A stretch of DNA of 64,000 nt from an uncultured Clostridia bacterium (GCA_938049335.1 CALIYX010000020.1:13668-77667); one strand, 5' to 3'. Counted from the stretch's first letter, positions 34,661 to 43,792 are shown. Notes: generated by a model from the letters alone, not told the origin. A program made the numbers and translations.

Positions 34661-34689
34661 TTGACATCAAATTTAAATAGTATTATACT
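34661..34689 (+). promoter_or_regulatory. Sigma-A promoter of the citrate-IDH operon
   Basis: TTGACA (34661-34666), exactly 17 bases, TATACT (34684-34689). The predicted start (about 34696) lies inside the inverted repeat described separately. Confidence 0.88.
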
Positions 34690-34714
34690 TGTATACAGGT
34701 CTACAAGTATAATA
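34681..34714. promoter_or_regulatory. Operator candidate: perfect 13-bp inverted repeat over the -10/start site
   Basis: Arms tattatacttgta (34681-34693) and tacaagtataata (34702-34714) are exact reverse complements, separated by 8 bases (tacaggtc). It covers the -10 box and start site, the classic place for a repressor. The core TTGTA...TACAA resembles FadR-subfamily GntR operators, and a GntR/FCD gene is encoded in the same operon. No T-run follows, so it is not a terminator. Confidence 0.8.
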
Positions 34715-34741
34715 AACTACGGACGAAATGGAGAAGAAACT

Positions 34742-36109
34742 ATGTTAAAGCTTTCTAAAAAAAGTAATCTGCTTGAGCAGAAAAACTACAAATATTTACT
34801 TCAGGATGTTAAAAACCCTAATTTATATAGGGATATGTACAGCTATGATCAGGTGCCGAAGGTTGCGTTTAACCACAGAAGAGTACCGATGAACATGCCT
34901 GATGATATTTGGATTACTGATACTTCCTTTAGAGATGGACAACAATCCATGGCTCCGTATACAGTTAAGCAGACTGTTGACTTGTATAAGCTACTAAATA
35001 AACTAGGTGGACCTTTTGGGCTTATTAGACAGTCAGAGTTCTTTATCTACACCAAGAAAGATAGAGAAGCTGTGGAAAAATGCATGAGCCTAGACCTTAA
35101 GTTTCCGGAGATTACAACTTGGATAAGAGCTAATAAAGAAGATTTTAAGCTTGTTAAGAGCATGGGAATCAAAGAAACAGGAATTTTAGTTTCATGTAGT
35201 GATTATCATATCTTTAAGAAGATGAATATGACTAGAGCTCAGGCCATAGATTACTATATTGGAACGATAAGGGATGCTTTTGATGCGGGAGTTGTACCTA
35301 GGTGCCATCTTGAGGATATTACAAGAGCGGACTTTTATGGATTTGTAGTACCTTTTGTAAATAGGTTAATGGAGCTATCTGAGGAGGCGGGAATTCCTGT
35401 CAAAATTAGAGCCTGTGATACTATGGGATACGGCGTTCCATATCCAGGAGTAGCTCTCCCAAGATCAGTACCAGGCTTGATTTATGGGCTTCAACATTAC
35501 TCCAATGTGCCTAGTGACCTGCTTGAGTGGCATGGACACAATGACTTCTATAAAGCTGTTGTAAATGCCTCATGTGCGTGGATGTACGGAGCTTCGGCAG
35601 TAAACTGCTCGCTTCTTGGAATAGGAGAGAGAACTGGTAACATTCCCCTAGAAGCAATGGTGTTTGAATATGCAAGTCTCAGGGGCTCTCTTGACGGAAT
35701 GGATCCTCATGCAATAACAGAGATTGCTGATTACTTTAAAGCAGAGATGAAATATGATATTCCACCAATGACACCTTTTGTTGGAGAAAACTTCAATGTA
35801 ACAAGAGCGGGAATACATGCTGACGGTCTAATGAAGGATGAAGAAATATATAATATTTTCAATACGAGAGAAATTCTTGGCAGAGAGCCGGGAGTCACAA
35901 TAAGCAAGACTTCAGGGCTTGCAGGCATTGCCTACTGGATTAATCAGCACTATAAACTCACTGGTGATGATAAGGTTAATAAGGACCATCCTCTGGTTAT
36001 CAAGCTAAAGGATTGGGTAGATGAGATATATTCTGACAATAGAACTATAAGTATTTCTACAGTTGAGCTGGAAGAGAAGATAAAGGAGCTTGAAGATGAT
36101 AGAGTATAA
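34742..36109 (+). CDS. Probable Re-citrate synthase (isopropylmalate/homocitrate synthase family)
   Basis: A 455-residue HMGL-like TIM-barrel enzyme. Metal and active-site motifs: ITDTSFRDGQQSMAPYT, ECHLED-like RCHLEDITRAD, WHGHNDFYKAVVNA and CSLLGIGERTGNIPLEAMV. No LeuA dimer/regulatory domain is present. With aconitase and isocitrate dehydrogenase in the same operon, the best reading is a Re-face citrate synthase (acetyl-CoA plus oxaloacetate), as described for Clostridium kluyveri. Homocitrate or isopropylmalate synthase are alternatives. ATG 34742 has GGAGAAG upstream; an earlier in-frame TTG is part of the -35 box. Confidence 0.82.
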   Translation: MLKLSKKSNLLEQKNYKYLLQDVKNPNLYRDMYSYDQVPKVAFNHRRVPMNMPDDIWITDTSFRDGQQSMAPYTVKQTVDLYKLLNKLGGPFGLIRQSEFFIYTKKDREAVEKCMSLDLKFPEITTWIRANKEDFKLVKSMGIKETGILVSCSDYHIFKKMNMTRAQAIDYYIGTIRDAFDAGVVPRCHLEDITRADFYGFVVPFVNRLMELSEEAGIPVKIRACDTMGYGVPYPGVALPRSVPGLIYGLQHYSNVPSDLLEWHGHNDFYKAVVNASCAWMYGASAVNCSLLGIGERTGNIPLEAMVFEYASLRGSLDGMDPHAITEIADYFKAEMKYDIPPMTPFVGENFNVTRAGIHADGLMKDEEIYNIFNTREILGREPGVTISKTSGLAGIAYWINQHYKLTGDDKVNKDHPLVIKLKDWVDEIYSDNRTISISTVELEEKIKELEDDRV

Positions 36110-36770
36110 GAGTGTTTCACTAGCTAATCAGGTATTTGAGGCCTTGCAGAGCGCGATTCTAAGAGGGGAATTTGAATATGGAGAGCTTGTTAGCGAAAAA
36201 AAACTAGCCGAAAAGCTAGGTGTTAGCAGAACTCCTGTAAGAGAAGCTATGACAAGACTATCTCAGGATAGACTCATAAAGGACACGGTTAACGGCAGTA
36301 TAATACTAGGAATACAGCCAAAGGATCTTAGGGACCTAATAATCATAAAGCAAAGAATCGAGCCACTTATTGCAGTTTCACTTACCGAAAATATGACAGA
36401 AAAGGAGCTAAATAGGCTCAAGGATATAGTGGATCAGCAGGAATTCTATAGCAGTAAGGATGATTATGAGAAGGTAATGCGCCTTGATACGGAATTTCAT
36501 GATGCAATGTATCAGATAAGCGGTAGCATCGTTTTTGAGACTGTGCTATCTCAAGTACACCATAAACTTTTGAAGTATAGACTTGCATCTCTAAAGGATG
36601 AGAAGAGAATAAGAGAATCGACAGGAGAACATAAACTTATAGTTTCCGCGCTTTCAGAAGGTAAAGCATCAAAGGTAGAGGAACTACTGATTCTCCATGT
36701 TGACCATGCATATAATAGCATAATGAAAGGAGCAACAGATGGGACTGACAATAGCAGAGAAGATAATTAA
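36096..36770 (+). CDS. GntR-family (FadR subgroup, FCD domain) regulator
   Basis: A 224-residue regulator. The N-terminal winged helix (about 7-70) includes SEKKLAEKLGVSRTPVREAM, the GntR recognition signature. An all-helical FCD ligand domain (about 80-215) has the expected metal-ligand residues (RLDTEFHDAMYQISG, later EHKLIVSALSEG). ATG 36096 lies behind AAAGGAG, overlapping the synthase end by 14 bases, and the aconitase start lies within its 3' end. Its place in the operon implies control of this operon, with a carboxylate effector such as citrate as the obvious guess (inference). Confidence 0.88.
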   Translation: MIEYKSVSLANQVFEALQSAILRGEFEYGELVSEKKLAEKLGVSRTPVREAMTRLSQDRLIKDTVNGSIILGIQPKDLRDLIIIKQRIEPLIAVSLTENMTEKELNRLKDIVDQQEFYSSKDDYEKVMRLDTEFHDAMYQISGSIVFETVLSQVHHKLLKYRLASLKDEKRIRESTGEHKLIVSALSEGKASKVEELLILHVDHAYNSIMKGATDGTDNSREDN

Positions 36771-38685
36771 GGAACACATAGTTTCTGGTGAAATGAAATG
36801 TGGCGAGGAAATAGGTCTAAGAATAGATCAAACTTTGACTCAGGATGCTACAGGAACCATGGCATATTTAGAGTTTGAAACAATGGAAATCCCAAGCGTA
36901 AGAACAGATCTTTCCATTGCATATATAGATCATAATACACTGCAGTCGGGCTTTGAGAACGCAGATGACCACAGATTTATTCAGTCAGCAGCAGCAAAAT
37001 ACGGACTATATTTTTCTAGACCAGGAAATGGAATCTGCCATCAGGTTCATCTCGAGAGATTTGCTGTTCCAGGAAAGACTCTGATTGGCTCAGATAGCCA
37101 TACTCCAACTTGTGGAGGAATGGGAATGCTAGCAATGGGTGCAGGAGGTATGGATGTCGCAGTGGCCATGGGTGGAGGTGCATATCATATCACCATGCCT
37201 AAAATGTACAAGGTCAACCTCACAGGAAAGCTCAGACCTTTTGTAAGTGCAAAAGATATAAGTTTAGAAATACTAAGAATTCTAACTGTCAAAGGTGGAG
37301 TAGGTGCCATCATAGAATGGGGCGGAGAAGGTATCAAAACACTATCGGTTCCAGAAAGAGCAACCATAACAAATATGGGAGCAGAGCTTGGTGCCACAAC
37401 TTCCATATTCCCTTCAGATGAAGTAACAAGAGAGTTCTTGAAAGCACAGGGAAGAGAGGATGTATATAGACCGCTAAAAAGCGATGAAGACGCAAGGTAT
37501 GATAAGCTTATAGATATTGATTTATCAAAGTTAGAGCCGCTTGTTGCATGTCCTCACAGCCCTGATAATATCAAGAAGGTTTCGGAGCTAGCAGGAACCG
37601 AAGTTAATCAGGTTTGTGTTGGCTCGTGCACAAATTCAAGTCTATTTGATATGCTTAAGATAGCTAGCATATTGTCTGGTAAAACTGTTGACAGTAGAGT
37701 CAGCATGTCCGTTTCACCAGGATCAAAGCAGGTACTCATGCAGCTTTCAGAATCTGGTGCATTAACTGATATATTAGCTTCAGGTGCAAGACTTTTGGAA
37801 TGTGCCTGTGGTCCATGTATAGGAATGGGATTCTCACCAAATTCATCAGGAATAAGCCTAAGAACATTTAACCGTAACTTTGAGGGAAGAAGTGGTACTG
37901 CCGATGCAAAGGTATTTCTTGTATCACCTGAAACTGCTGCAATATCAGCAATAAAGGGTGTAATTACAAATCCGATGGATATGGCAGATGATACAAATTT
38001 ATATAAAGCATACATGAATGTAGTAGTCCCAGATGAGTTTAAGGTTGACGATAGTTCAGTTATTGCGCCACTAGAAGAAGAGGAAAGGCTTGATCTTGAG
38101 ATACTTAGAGGCCCTAATATTAAGCCGTTACCGGTTAGCGAAGTTCTGACTGATGAGATAGGTGCAGAGCTTGTTATTAAGCTTGGGGATAATATAACTA
38201 CTGACCATATAATGCCTGCAGGATCAAAGATTTTACCATATAGGTCAAATATTCCATATCTATCAAAATTCTGCTTTGAAACCTGTGACAAGCAGTTTCC
38301 TGAAAGAGCAATTAAGGCGGGCGAGGGAATTATTCTCGGAGGAGAAAACTATGGACAGGGATCATCAAGAGAGCATGCAGCCCTTGTACCCCTTTATCTT
38401 GGTATTAGAGCAGTAATAGCAAAGAGCTTTGCAAGAATTCATATGGCTAATTTGATTAATGTTGGAATACTGCCTTTGACCCTAGAAAACAGGGAAGATT
38501 ACAACGAAATTGAGCAAGGTGATAAGCTAGTCCTCAAAGGTGTAATGAATGGCCTTAAATCAGGATGTTTTTCTTTGATAGATGAAAGAACTGGCAAAGA
38601 ATACACGCTTTCCGGTGATTTTACAGAAAGACAAAAGGACATTCTGCTTGCCGGTGGACTTCTTAAATACATAGCTAGGAGGTAG
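36739..38685 (+). CDS. Aconitate hydratase
   Basis: Aconitase-family enzyme of 648 residues, citrate to isocitrate. The [4Fe-4S] cysteines are in VGSCTNSSLFDM and CACGPCIGMGFSP. The swivel domain (about 490-648) carries GDNITTDHIMPAG, GENYGQGSSREHAAL and KSFARIHMANLINVGI. The size matches the monomeric bacterial class used by many anaerobes. It begins inside the GntR frame (RBS AAAGGAG) and ends 4 bases before the dehydrogenase, so the operon is tightly coupled. Confidence 0.93.
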   Translation: MGLTIAEKIIKEHIVSGEMKCGEEIGLRIDQTLTQDATGTMAYLEFETMEIPSVRTDLSIAYIDHNTLQSGFENADDHRFIQSAAAKYGLYFSRPGNGICHQVHLERFAVPGKTLIGSDSHTPTCGGMGMLAMGAGGMDVAVAMGGGAYHITMPKMYKVNLTGKLRPFVSAKDISLEILRILTVKGGVGAIIEWGGEGIKTLSVPERATITNMGAELGATTSIFPSDEVTREFLKAQGREDVYRPLKSDEDARYDKLIDIDLSKLEPLVACPHSPDNIKKVSELAGTEVNQVCVGSCTNSSLFDMLKIASILSGKTVDSRVSMSVSPGSKQVLMQLSESGALTDILASGARLLECACGPCIGMGFSPNSSGISLRTFNRNFEGRSGTADAKVFLVSPETAAISAIKGVITNPMDMADDTNLYKAYMNVVVPDEFKVDDSSVIAPLEEEERLDLEILRGPNIKPLPVSEVLTDEIGAELVIKLGDNITTDHIMPAGSKILPYRSNIPYLSKFCFETCDKQFPERAIKAGEGIILGGENYGQGSSREHAALVPLYLGIRAVIAKSFARIHMANLINVGILPLTLENREDYNEIEQGDKLVLKGVMNGLKSGCFSLIDERTGKEYTLSGDFTERQKDILLAGGLLKYIARR

Positions 38686-38689
38686 ATAT

Positions 38690-39841
38690 ATGTCAAAGAA
38701 TGATAGTATTAATAAAGATATCAAGCTAGAAATAGAAAAAGCTTGCGATCAGCTAAAAGAGCTTTTGGAAGAGCAATATCAGAGAGCTGTAAGGATAGAT
38801 AGTCCTGGTAAGTCAAGAGATAAAAATAAGGAAGCTATTGTAATTGGAATTGCTTATGGAGATGGTATAGGGCCAATAATAACTAGCGAAGCTGAAAGAC
38901 TACTTAAGGTGATTTTGGCCGATGAACTTGAGCGCGGAGAAGTAAAACTTAAAAAAATTGAGGGTCTTACAATTGAGAATCGTATGGAAAAAGGGGAGGC
39001 AGTACCAAAGGATGTTCTAGAAGAAATCAAGACTTGTGATGTATTTCTAAAGGGTCCTACAACAACTCCTAAGGGGGATGGCCTTGAAAGTGCCAATGTT
39101 GTCCTCAGAAGAGAGCTGGATCTTTATGCAAATGTAAGACCGATTAAGGCCGAAGGGGAAAAAATCGATTGGACCTTCTTTAGAGAAAACACTGAGGGAG
39201 AGTATGTACTCGGAAGTAAAGGATGCTTGATTAATGGTGAGGATGCCTCGCTCGCTGTAGACTTTAAGATTACAACGGAATCCGGAACGAGAAGAATAGC
39301 AAAGGCAGCTATGGATTTTGCTAGAAAGGCTGGAAAGCGCAAGATTGCGATTGTAACTAAGGCAAACATAATGAAAAAGACTGATGGTATGTTCACAAGA
39401 GTGTGTCATGAAGTCGGAGCTGATTACCCCGAGCTTGAACTTAAAGATTGGTATATCGATATCATGGCTGCAAATCTAATAAACAGGAGCATAAGGTCTG
39501 ATTTTGAAGTATTTATTTTACCTAATCTATACGGAGATATCATTACTGATGAAGCTGCACAAATTCAAGGTGGAGTAGGCACGGCTGGATCAGCAAATAT
39601 CGGAAGTGAGTATGCTATGTTTGAAGCTGTTCATGGTTCAGCACCATTTCTTATTGAGATGGGAATTGCTGAATATGCAAATCCTACTAGTATTTTTACA
39701 GCAGTTTGCATGATGCTTACGCATATAGGTTATACTGAAAAGGCTGATCATCTAAGAAGTGCACTTGAGAAGGCTATTAGAGTTAAACCGGATGAAATCA
39801 AAGCAAGTGTGTTTACAGATATAGTGCTTGATAATATGTAA
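38690..39841 (+). CDS. NAD(P)-dependent isocitrate dehydrogenase
   Basis: Beta-decarboxylating dehydrogenase of 383 residues. An N-terminal extension (about 1-45) precedes GIAYGDGIGPIIT. Substrate motifs are KGPTTTPKG, RRELDLYANVRPI and RENTEGEYVLGSKG. The metal/cofactor region is NLYGDIITDEAAQIQGGVG, followed by AMFEAVHGSAPFL. Context (citrate synthase, aconitase) supports isocitrate as substrate, giving 2-oxoglutarate for glutamate; isopropylmalate dehydrogenase is unlikely without leuC/leuD. RBS AGGAGG. A bidirectional terminator follows. Confidence 0.9.
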   Translation: MSKNDSINKDIKLEIEKACDQLKELLEEQYQRAVRIDSPGKSRDKNKEAIVIGIAYGDGIGPIITSEAERLLKVILADELERGEVKLKKIEGLTIENRMEKGEAVPKDVLEEIKTCDVFLKGPTTTPKGDGLESANVVLRRELDLYANVRPIKAEGEKIDWTFFRENTEGEYVLGSKGCLINGEDASLAVDFKITTESGTRRIAKAAMDFARKAGKRKIAIVTKANIMKKTDGMFTRVCHEVGADYPELELKDWYIDIMAANLINRSIRSDFEVFILPNLYGDIITDEAAQIQGGVGTAGSANIGSEYAMFEAVHGSAPFLIEMGIAEYANPTSIFTAVCMMLTHIGYTEKADHLRSALEKAIRVKPDEIKASVFTDIVLDNM

Positions 39842-39844
39842 AAA

Positions 39845-39876
39845 AATGCAGCAGATTTAGTCTGCTGCATTTGCTA
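39845..39876. terminator. Bidirectional terminator between IDH and the O-acylation cluster
   Basis: Arms aatgcagcaga / tctgctgcatt around TTTAG. The minus-strand side ends in six T residues, the plus side in a weaker T-rich stretch. Confidence 0.88.
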
Positions 39877-41037
39877 TTTTGTGCTTATGTCCTTTGATGC
39901 GCTTATCATCATGTCTAATGAATTGTCATTAAAGAATGTATTTGCATTATACAAGAAGAGTACGTCTGTTATGCCATTAGCTTTAATAATTTCGCTGATA
40001 TCATCAAAGAAGTATCTTGGGTCTATAACTATAATCTCCCTATAATCCTGCGATAGGAATGGGATGAAGCTATTAGCATAGGAATCTTTGATAAGAAGAA
40101 GCTTTCGCTGTGAGTTTACAGGCGTTTTAATCGAGTAAATTGGATGGTTACTTCCACCAAATACTGTATATGTATCCTTCTTCTTGAGGTTATTCAGCTT
40201 GTAAAACTCTGTTGTCTTCTCCTTTGTATCAGAGTAGAAGATAACGCTATTCTTATAACCTTGGCCTTCTTTAGGAAGATAAAGTTTTATCATATCATTA
40301 AGCCCATTGGTGAATCCACTCTTAGATGCAAGAGTTCCACGGAAGTCGTTTTTGACCGCTAGGGCATCGTACTTTATATTGCTAGTCAGTTTATTTTTCT
40401 TAGCAAAATCCTGATATGCTAGATATGCACCATCAGTTGTCCAGTGATGGTCTGTATGATAGTAGAGCTCAATTTTGTCCTTATTCTTTTTGAATGTTGC
40501 TCTGACATCTACTGGGTTAATTCCGATTGACTGTATTTTCTTGAAGAAACCGTCCATCTGCTTGTTTTGATCCTCGGTTACTGCAAACAGAGGAAGTTTA
40601 TCAGACATTATGTTTGCTGCATTTGGGACGAGCATGAAATCCATATTTATACTAGGGTACAGCTGCTTGAGTTTGGCAAGAGAGTTATAGTTATTCTCCA
40701 TCTTTTTGGTGTCAAGCTTGCTTATATTTTCCATCAAATAGTTATCCTTGCACATAAATACATTGTTTGAGTCTGTGGAACCAAGACTTGTGTCAAAGGA
40801 TGACTTGACCTTTATAAACATATTTCTAAGCATAAATTGATCTGCAGCATATGATTCTGCCTTTGTTTCAAATCTTCCGCTAAAAATGCTGCTAATACTT
40901 AGCTTTGGCATAGTTTGAAGCAGACGATTTTCCTCAGCAGAAAACTTCTTGTCTGGCAAGAAAATATTAAAAAGCATGACCGCAATCAATATGGCTGGAA
41001 ATACAAATCCGAATATTCTCGCTGTTTTATGATTCAT
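39874..41037 (-). CDS. DHHW/AlgX-J-like surface O-acyltransferase partner
   Basis: A 387-residue membrane-anchored protein: one N-terminal transmembrane helix (about 8-29), then an SGNH-like extracytoplasmic domain. The family motif is YYHTDHHWTTDGAYLAY (about 194-210), with a catalytic-type Ser in LLIKDSYANSFIPFL near the end. AlgJ/AlgX-like proteins receive acyl groups from MBOAT partners and transfer them to polysaccharide. It lies 11 bases after the MBOAT gene in the same operon. The accepting polymer is unknown. Confidence 0.85.
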   Translation of the reverse strand: MNHKTARIFGFVFPAILIAVMLFNIFLPDKKFSAEENRLLQTMPKLSISSIFSGRFETKAESYAADQFMLRNMFIKVKSSFDTSLGSTDSNNVFMCKDNYLMENISKLDTKKMENNYNSLAKLKQLYPSINMDFMLVPNAANIMSDKLPLFAVTEDQNKQMDGFFKKIQSIGINPVDVRATFKKNKDKIELYYHTDHHWTTDGAYLAYQDFAKKNKLTSNIKYDALAVKNDFRGTLASKSGFTNGLNDMIKLYLPKEGQGYKNSVIFYSDTKEKTTEFYKLNNLKKKDTYTVFGGSNHPIYSIKTPVNSQRKLLLIKDSYANSFIPFLSQDYREIIVIDPRYFFDDISEIIKANGITDVLFLYNANTFFNDNSLDMMISASKDISTK

Positions 41038-41048
41038 CTTTCCTCCAT

Positions 41049-42434
41049 CTAAAATCTAAAATATAAGAAAGGATTGTAGGTGCTGAATATCAGGTATGAA
41101 ACCGAAACGATAAATATAATCAGCAGGCTAGCAATCGAAAATGCTGTACTACTCTTACTGAGAAGCGTGTACATCTTGTAAGGCTTAGGATGAGACAGAA
41201 CGCATGCAATAACCATCAAAATCAGATTTGACTTTAGTAGGTATAGGAACTGCATGTTTGCAAATGGTAGCTTGCCTATAAAGAACATGTTACCGATATA
41301 GTGAATAGCGCTTGCTAGGTCATCACTAAAGAAGAATACCCAAGCTATCATGACTATCAACATAGTAATTATATGCTGAAGGGCACTAGGTAGTTTTTCC
41401 ATACGCTCTGCAAAAAAGTATTTCTCTGCTATTAGGAAAACTCCATAGTATAATCCCCAAACTACAAAGTTCCAGCTTGCGCCGTGCCAAAGTCCAGTAA
41501 GCGTCCATACTATGAGAAGATTAATTACATGCCTCTTAGCATTTACTCGGTTACCACCTAGTGGAATATATAGATATTCCTTAAACCAAGTGCTGAGTGA
41601 TATATGCCATCTACGCCAAAACTCTGTAACTGACTTAGATATGTATGGGTAGTTGAAGTTCTCCATAAAATTGAAGCCAAAGACTTTACCAAGGCCTATT
41701 GCCATATCTGAATATCCACTGAAATCAAAGTAGATTTGTAAGGAATATGCAATAGCTCCGAGCCAGTAGGTGAGAACCGATGCATTTGATCCGTCTGATA
41801 AAATCAAGGAATGCAGTGCACCCATATTGTTTGCAACGATTACTTTTTTTCCAAGTCCAATTATAAATCTTGCGCTGCCTTCACCGATTAGCTCAGGCGA
41901 AATCTCTCTGTTATCTAGTTCAGCTGCGATGTCTTTATATTTAACAATAGGGCCTGCGATAAGCTGAGGAAATAGCGATAAATATAGCCCAAACTTTAGC
42001 GGACTTTTCTGCGCTTCTGTATCACCCCTGTAAACGTCTATTATGTAAGACATTGCCTGGAAGGTATAGAATGATATACCTATAGGAAGTGGCAAGGCTG
42101 TATATGAGATGTTTGTACCTAGCAAAGTATTTACGCTATCAAGTGCAAAACCATAGTATTTGAAGAAGGAGAGAATTAAAAGATTTACAACAACAGTGAA
42201 TATCAAAGTTGCCTTCTTGTCGATTTTTCGTTCATTCTCTATATCAAGTGCCATTGCCCAGTTAAAGACAATGCTAAATATCATTAAAAATACATATATT
42301 GGCTCGCCCCAAGCATAAAAAAGCAAGCTGGCAGCAAGTAGAACATAGTTCTTGTACTTAAAAGGCACAGCGAGGTATAGAATTAATAAAACTGGTAAGA
42401 ATGTGAACAGAAAGAAGATGCTACTGAACAGCAT
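41049..42434 (-). CDS. MBOAT-family O-acyltransferase (AlgI/DltB-like)
   Basis: Membrane-bound O-acyltransferase of 461 residues with about 11 helices. Conserved elements are LPLPIGISFYTFQAMSYIID, WRRWHISLSTWFKEYLYIPL, GGNRV and TGLWHGASWNFVVWGLYYG, whose His is the catalytic residue. It moves acetyl or other acyl groups across the membrane to a DHHW/SGNH acceptor. It starts 14 bases inside the DUF4358 gene. A dlt operon is excluded because dltA and dltC are absent and the partner is AlgJ-like. Confidence 0.92.
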   Translation of the reverse strand: MLFSSIFFLFTFLPVLLILYLAVPFKYKNYVLLAASLLFYAWGEPIYVFLMIFSIVFNWAMALDIENERKIDKKATLIFTVVVNLLILSFFKYYGFALDSVNTLLGTNISYTALPLPIGISFYTFQAMSYIIDVYRGDTEAQKSPLKFGLYLSLFPQLIAGPIVKYKDIAAELDNREISPELIGEGSARFIIGLGKKVIVANNMGALHSLILSDGSNASVLTYWLGAIAYSLQIYFDFSGYSDMAIGLGKVFGFNFMENFNYPYISKSVTEFWRRWHISLSTWFKEYLYIPLGGNRVNAKRHVINLLIVWTLTGLWHGASWNFVVWGLYYGVFLIAEKYFFAERMEKLPSALQHIITMLIVMIAWVFFFSDDLASAIHYIGNMFFIGKLPFANMQFLYLLKSNLILMVIACVLSHPKPYKMYTLLSKSSTAFSIASLLIIFIVSVSYLIFSTYNPFLYFRF

Positions 42435-42882
42435 TTCTGAATACCTCCTCTATCTTTTGTCCATCATCACCGACATAATACAGTAGATATGTGCCTTTTT
42501 GGATGATTAAAGCGTTCTTTAGAGCAGCTACCTGCTTAGGACCATAGCCCTCAAAAATCTTTAGCTGTGACTGAATCCTCTTATCGACGCTATCTCTGAA
42601 GTTATTTAGCTTGTTTCTATCACTTGCTTTTACAACCAGAAGTTCATCGACACTGAGGGCCTCAGGGCTTTTATAATAAAAATATCCTTTAGTGCTAGAT
42701 GGATCTATCTCAATAAAATGGACTAAATCCTGATCGACGCACTTGTTAAGTTTCTGCGACTTTAGTTCTTTTGCCATAGATTTCTCTATAGAATCAACTG
42801 GAACATTCTTGGCGCTTTGAATGCTGTAGGCGATTCCAAGGAAAGCAACTAAAATGAGCAGAAATATTAATTTCTTCTTCAC
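42421..42882 (-). CDS. DUF4358-like membrane-anchored protein
   Basis: A 153-residue protein with one N-terminal hydrophobic helix (about 4-22) and a soluble extracytoplasmic domain (about 30-150). Patterns such as YFYKSPEALSVDELLVVKAS and YGPKQVAALKNALI resemble DUF4358, a family often found beside MBOAT genes in Clostridia. Function unknown. It lies one base after the SGNH gene and overlaps the MBOAT start by 14 bases. Confidence 0.7.
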   Translation of the reverse strand: MKKKLIFLLILVAFLGIAYSIQSAKNVPVDSIEKSMAKELKSQKLNKCVDQDLVHFIEIDPSSTKGYFYYKSPEALSVDELLVVKASDRNKLNNFRDSVDKRIQSQLKIFEGYGPKQVAALKNALIIQKGTYLLYYVGDDGQKIEEVFRNAVQ

Positions 42883-42883
42883 T

Positions 42884-43660
42884 TTATAGACCTGCCTTCT
42901 TCTGCATTAAATCAAGCCAAATAACATAATAGGCAGGCTGAACATGTATGCCGTCACCAGCGTAAAGCGATGGGTCATCTACTAAAATGTGAGCTGTATC
43001 GATATATGTAACCTTGAGCTTCTTACACATAGCTTTGATTTTATTATTAAAATTCTTGTAATTACCTAGAACTTTATTTGCGCTTATTGCAGATTCGTCA
43101 GGAGTGCTTATACCATTAACATAAATTTTTGTCTTAGGTGATTTCTTCTTAAACTTATTTATGAGATTAGAATATTGCTCTATGAAACTATCTGCATCTC
43201 CGTTGAAGTTACCCATGTCATTCATTCCGTATGAGAAGAACGCAGCCTTAGGGTAGGTTCCAGCAGCTTTATCAAACATTGCCTCGTCCTTGCTAACTGC
43301 ACCGCCGACAGCAGAGAAAACCTGCTCTTCGCCAAGGAAACCATAAACGGTGAGCCCCTCGGTGATAGAGTCACCGACAATTGCACAGTTTGCAAAAATT
43401 GTTCTATAGTTCTTGCCGTCCTCTGAGCCTCCGTTTTCGGCTTCTTTCATTTTCTGAAGCTCAGCTTCAACATCGACAACAGTAGAAAAGTTAAACTTTG
43501 AAACCTTTGTTATATTGGCCTGGACCTTTTCTTTAGCTATTTTTGCATTATGATTGGATTTAAAAAGATTAAAAACAAACATGAAGGCTAGTATTATAAC
43601 TGCGAGTAGTACGATAATAGCTCGCAAATTTAAATTATTTCTGGTTGATTTTGTTCTCAT
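42884..43660 (-). CDS. SGNH/GDSL-type extracytoplasmic hydrolase
   Basis: First gene of the minus-strand O-acylation operon; 258 residues. One transmembrane helix (about 12-32) and then an SGNH domain: block I CAIVGDSITEGL (Ser nucleophile), block III SYGMNDMGNF (Asn) and block V AGDGIHVQPAYY (Asp and His). All catalytic residues are visible. It may be an esterase or acyltransferase acting on the same polymer as the downstream MBOAT and DHHW proteins. Confidence 0.85.
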   Translation of the reverse strand: MRTKSTRNNLNLRAIIVLLAVIILAFMFVFNLFKSNHNAKIAKEKVQANITKVSKFNFSTVVDVEAELQKMKEAENGGSEDGKNYRTIFANCAIVGDSITEGLTVYGFLGEEQVFSAVGGAVSKDEAMFDKAAGTYPKAAFFSYGMNDMGNFNGDADSFIEQYSNLINKFKKKSPKTKIYVNGISTPDESAISANKVLGNYKNFNNKIKAMCKKLKVTYIDTAHILVDDPSLYAGDGIHVQPAYYVIWLDLMQKKAGL

Positions 43661-43708
43661 ATATTACACCGTTTTTCCATCTGATTTAATTTTTGTTTCA
43701 CATAATAT

Positions 43709-43736
43709 ATCATAACAAAATGAGATGTAAAATCAA
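43709..43736 (-). promoter_or_regulatory. Promoter of the O-acylation operon
   Basis: Minus strand TTGATT (43736-43731), 16 bases, TATGAT (43714-43709) with an extended TGT. The divergent valS promoter lies about 100 bases to the right. Confidence 0.5.
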
Positions 43737-43792
43737 TGTTAATTTGACATAAATTAGTTGATATAATATTCAGTTTTCCTTGAAGCTAAAAG

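Noticed and set aside
34681..34714. Inverted repeat at 34681 as a terminator
   Set aside because: AT-rich arms without a T-run, located at the -10/start site of an excellent promoter.
34661..34741. Longer N terminus for the synthase starting at TTG 34661
   Set aside because: That TTG is the first three bases of the -35 box, and the ATG at 34742 has a good RBS and matches the family start.
41049..42434. DltB and a teichoic-acid D-alanylation operon
   Set aside because: No dltA, dltC or dltD; neighbours are DHHW, SGNH and DUF4358 proteins.
43744..43767. TTGACA and TATAAT near 43750 as a valS promoter
   Set aside because: The spacing is only 12 bases; the TTGAAG-17-TATTAT pair further down fits better.
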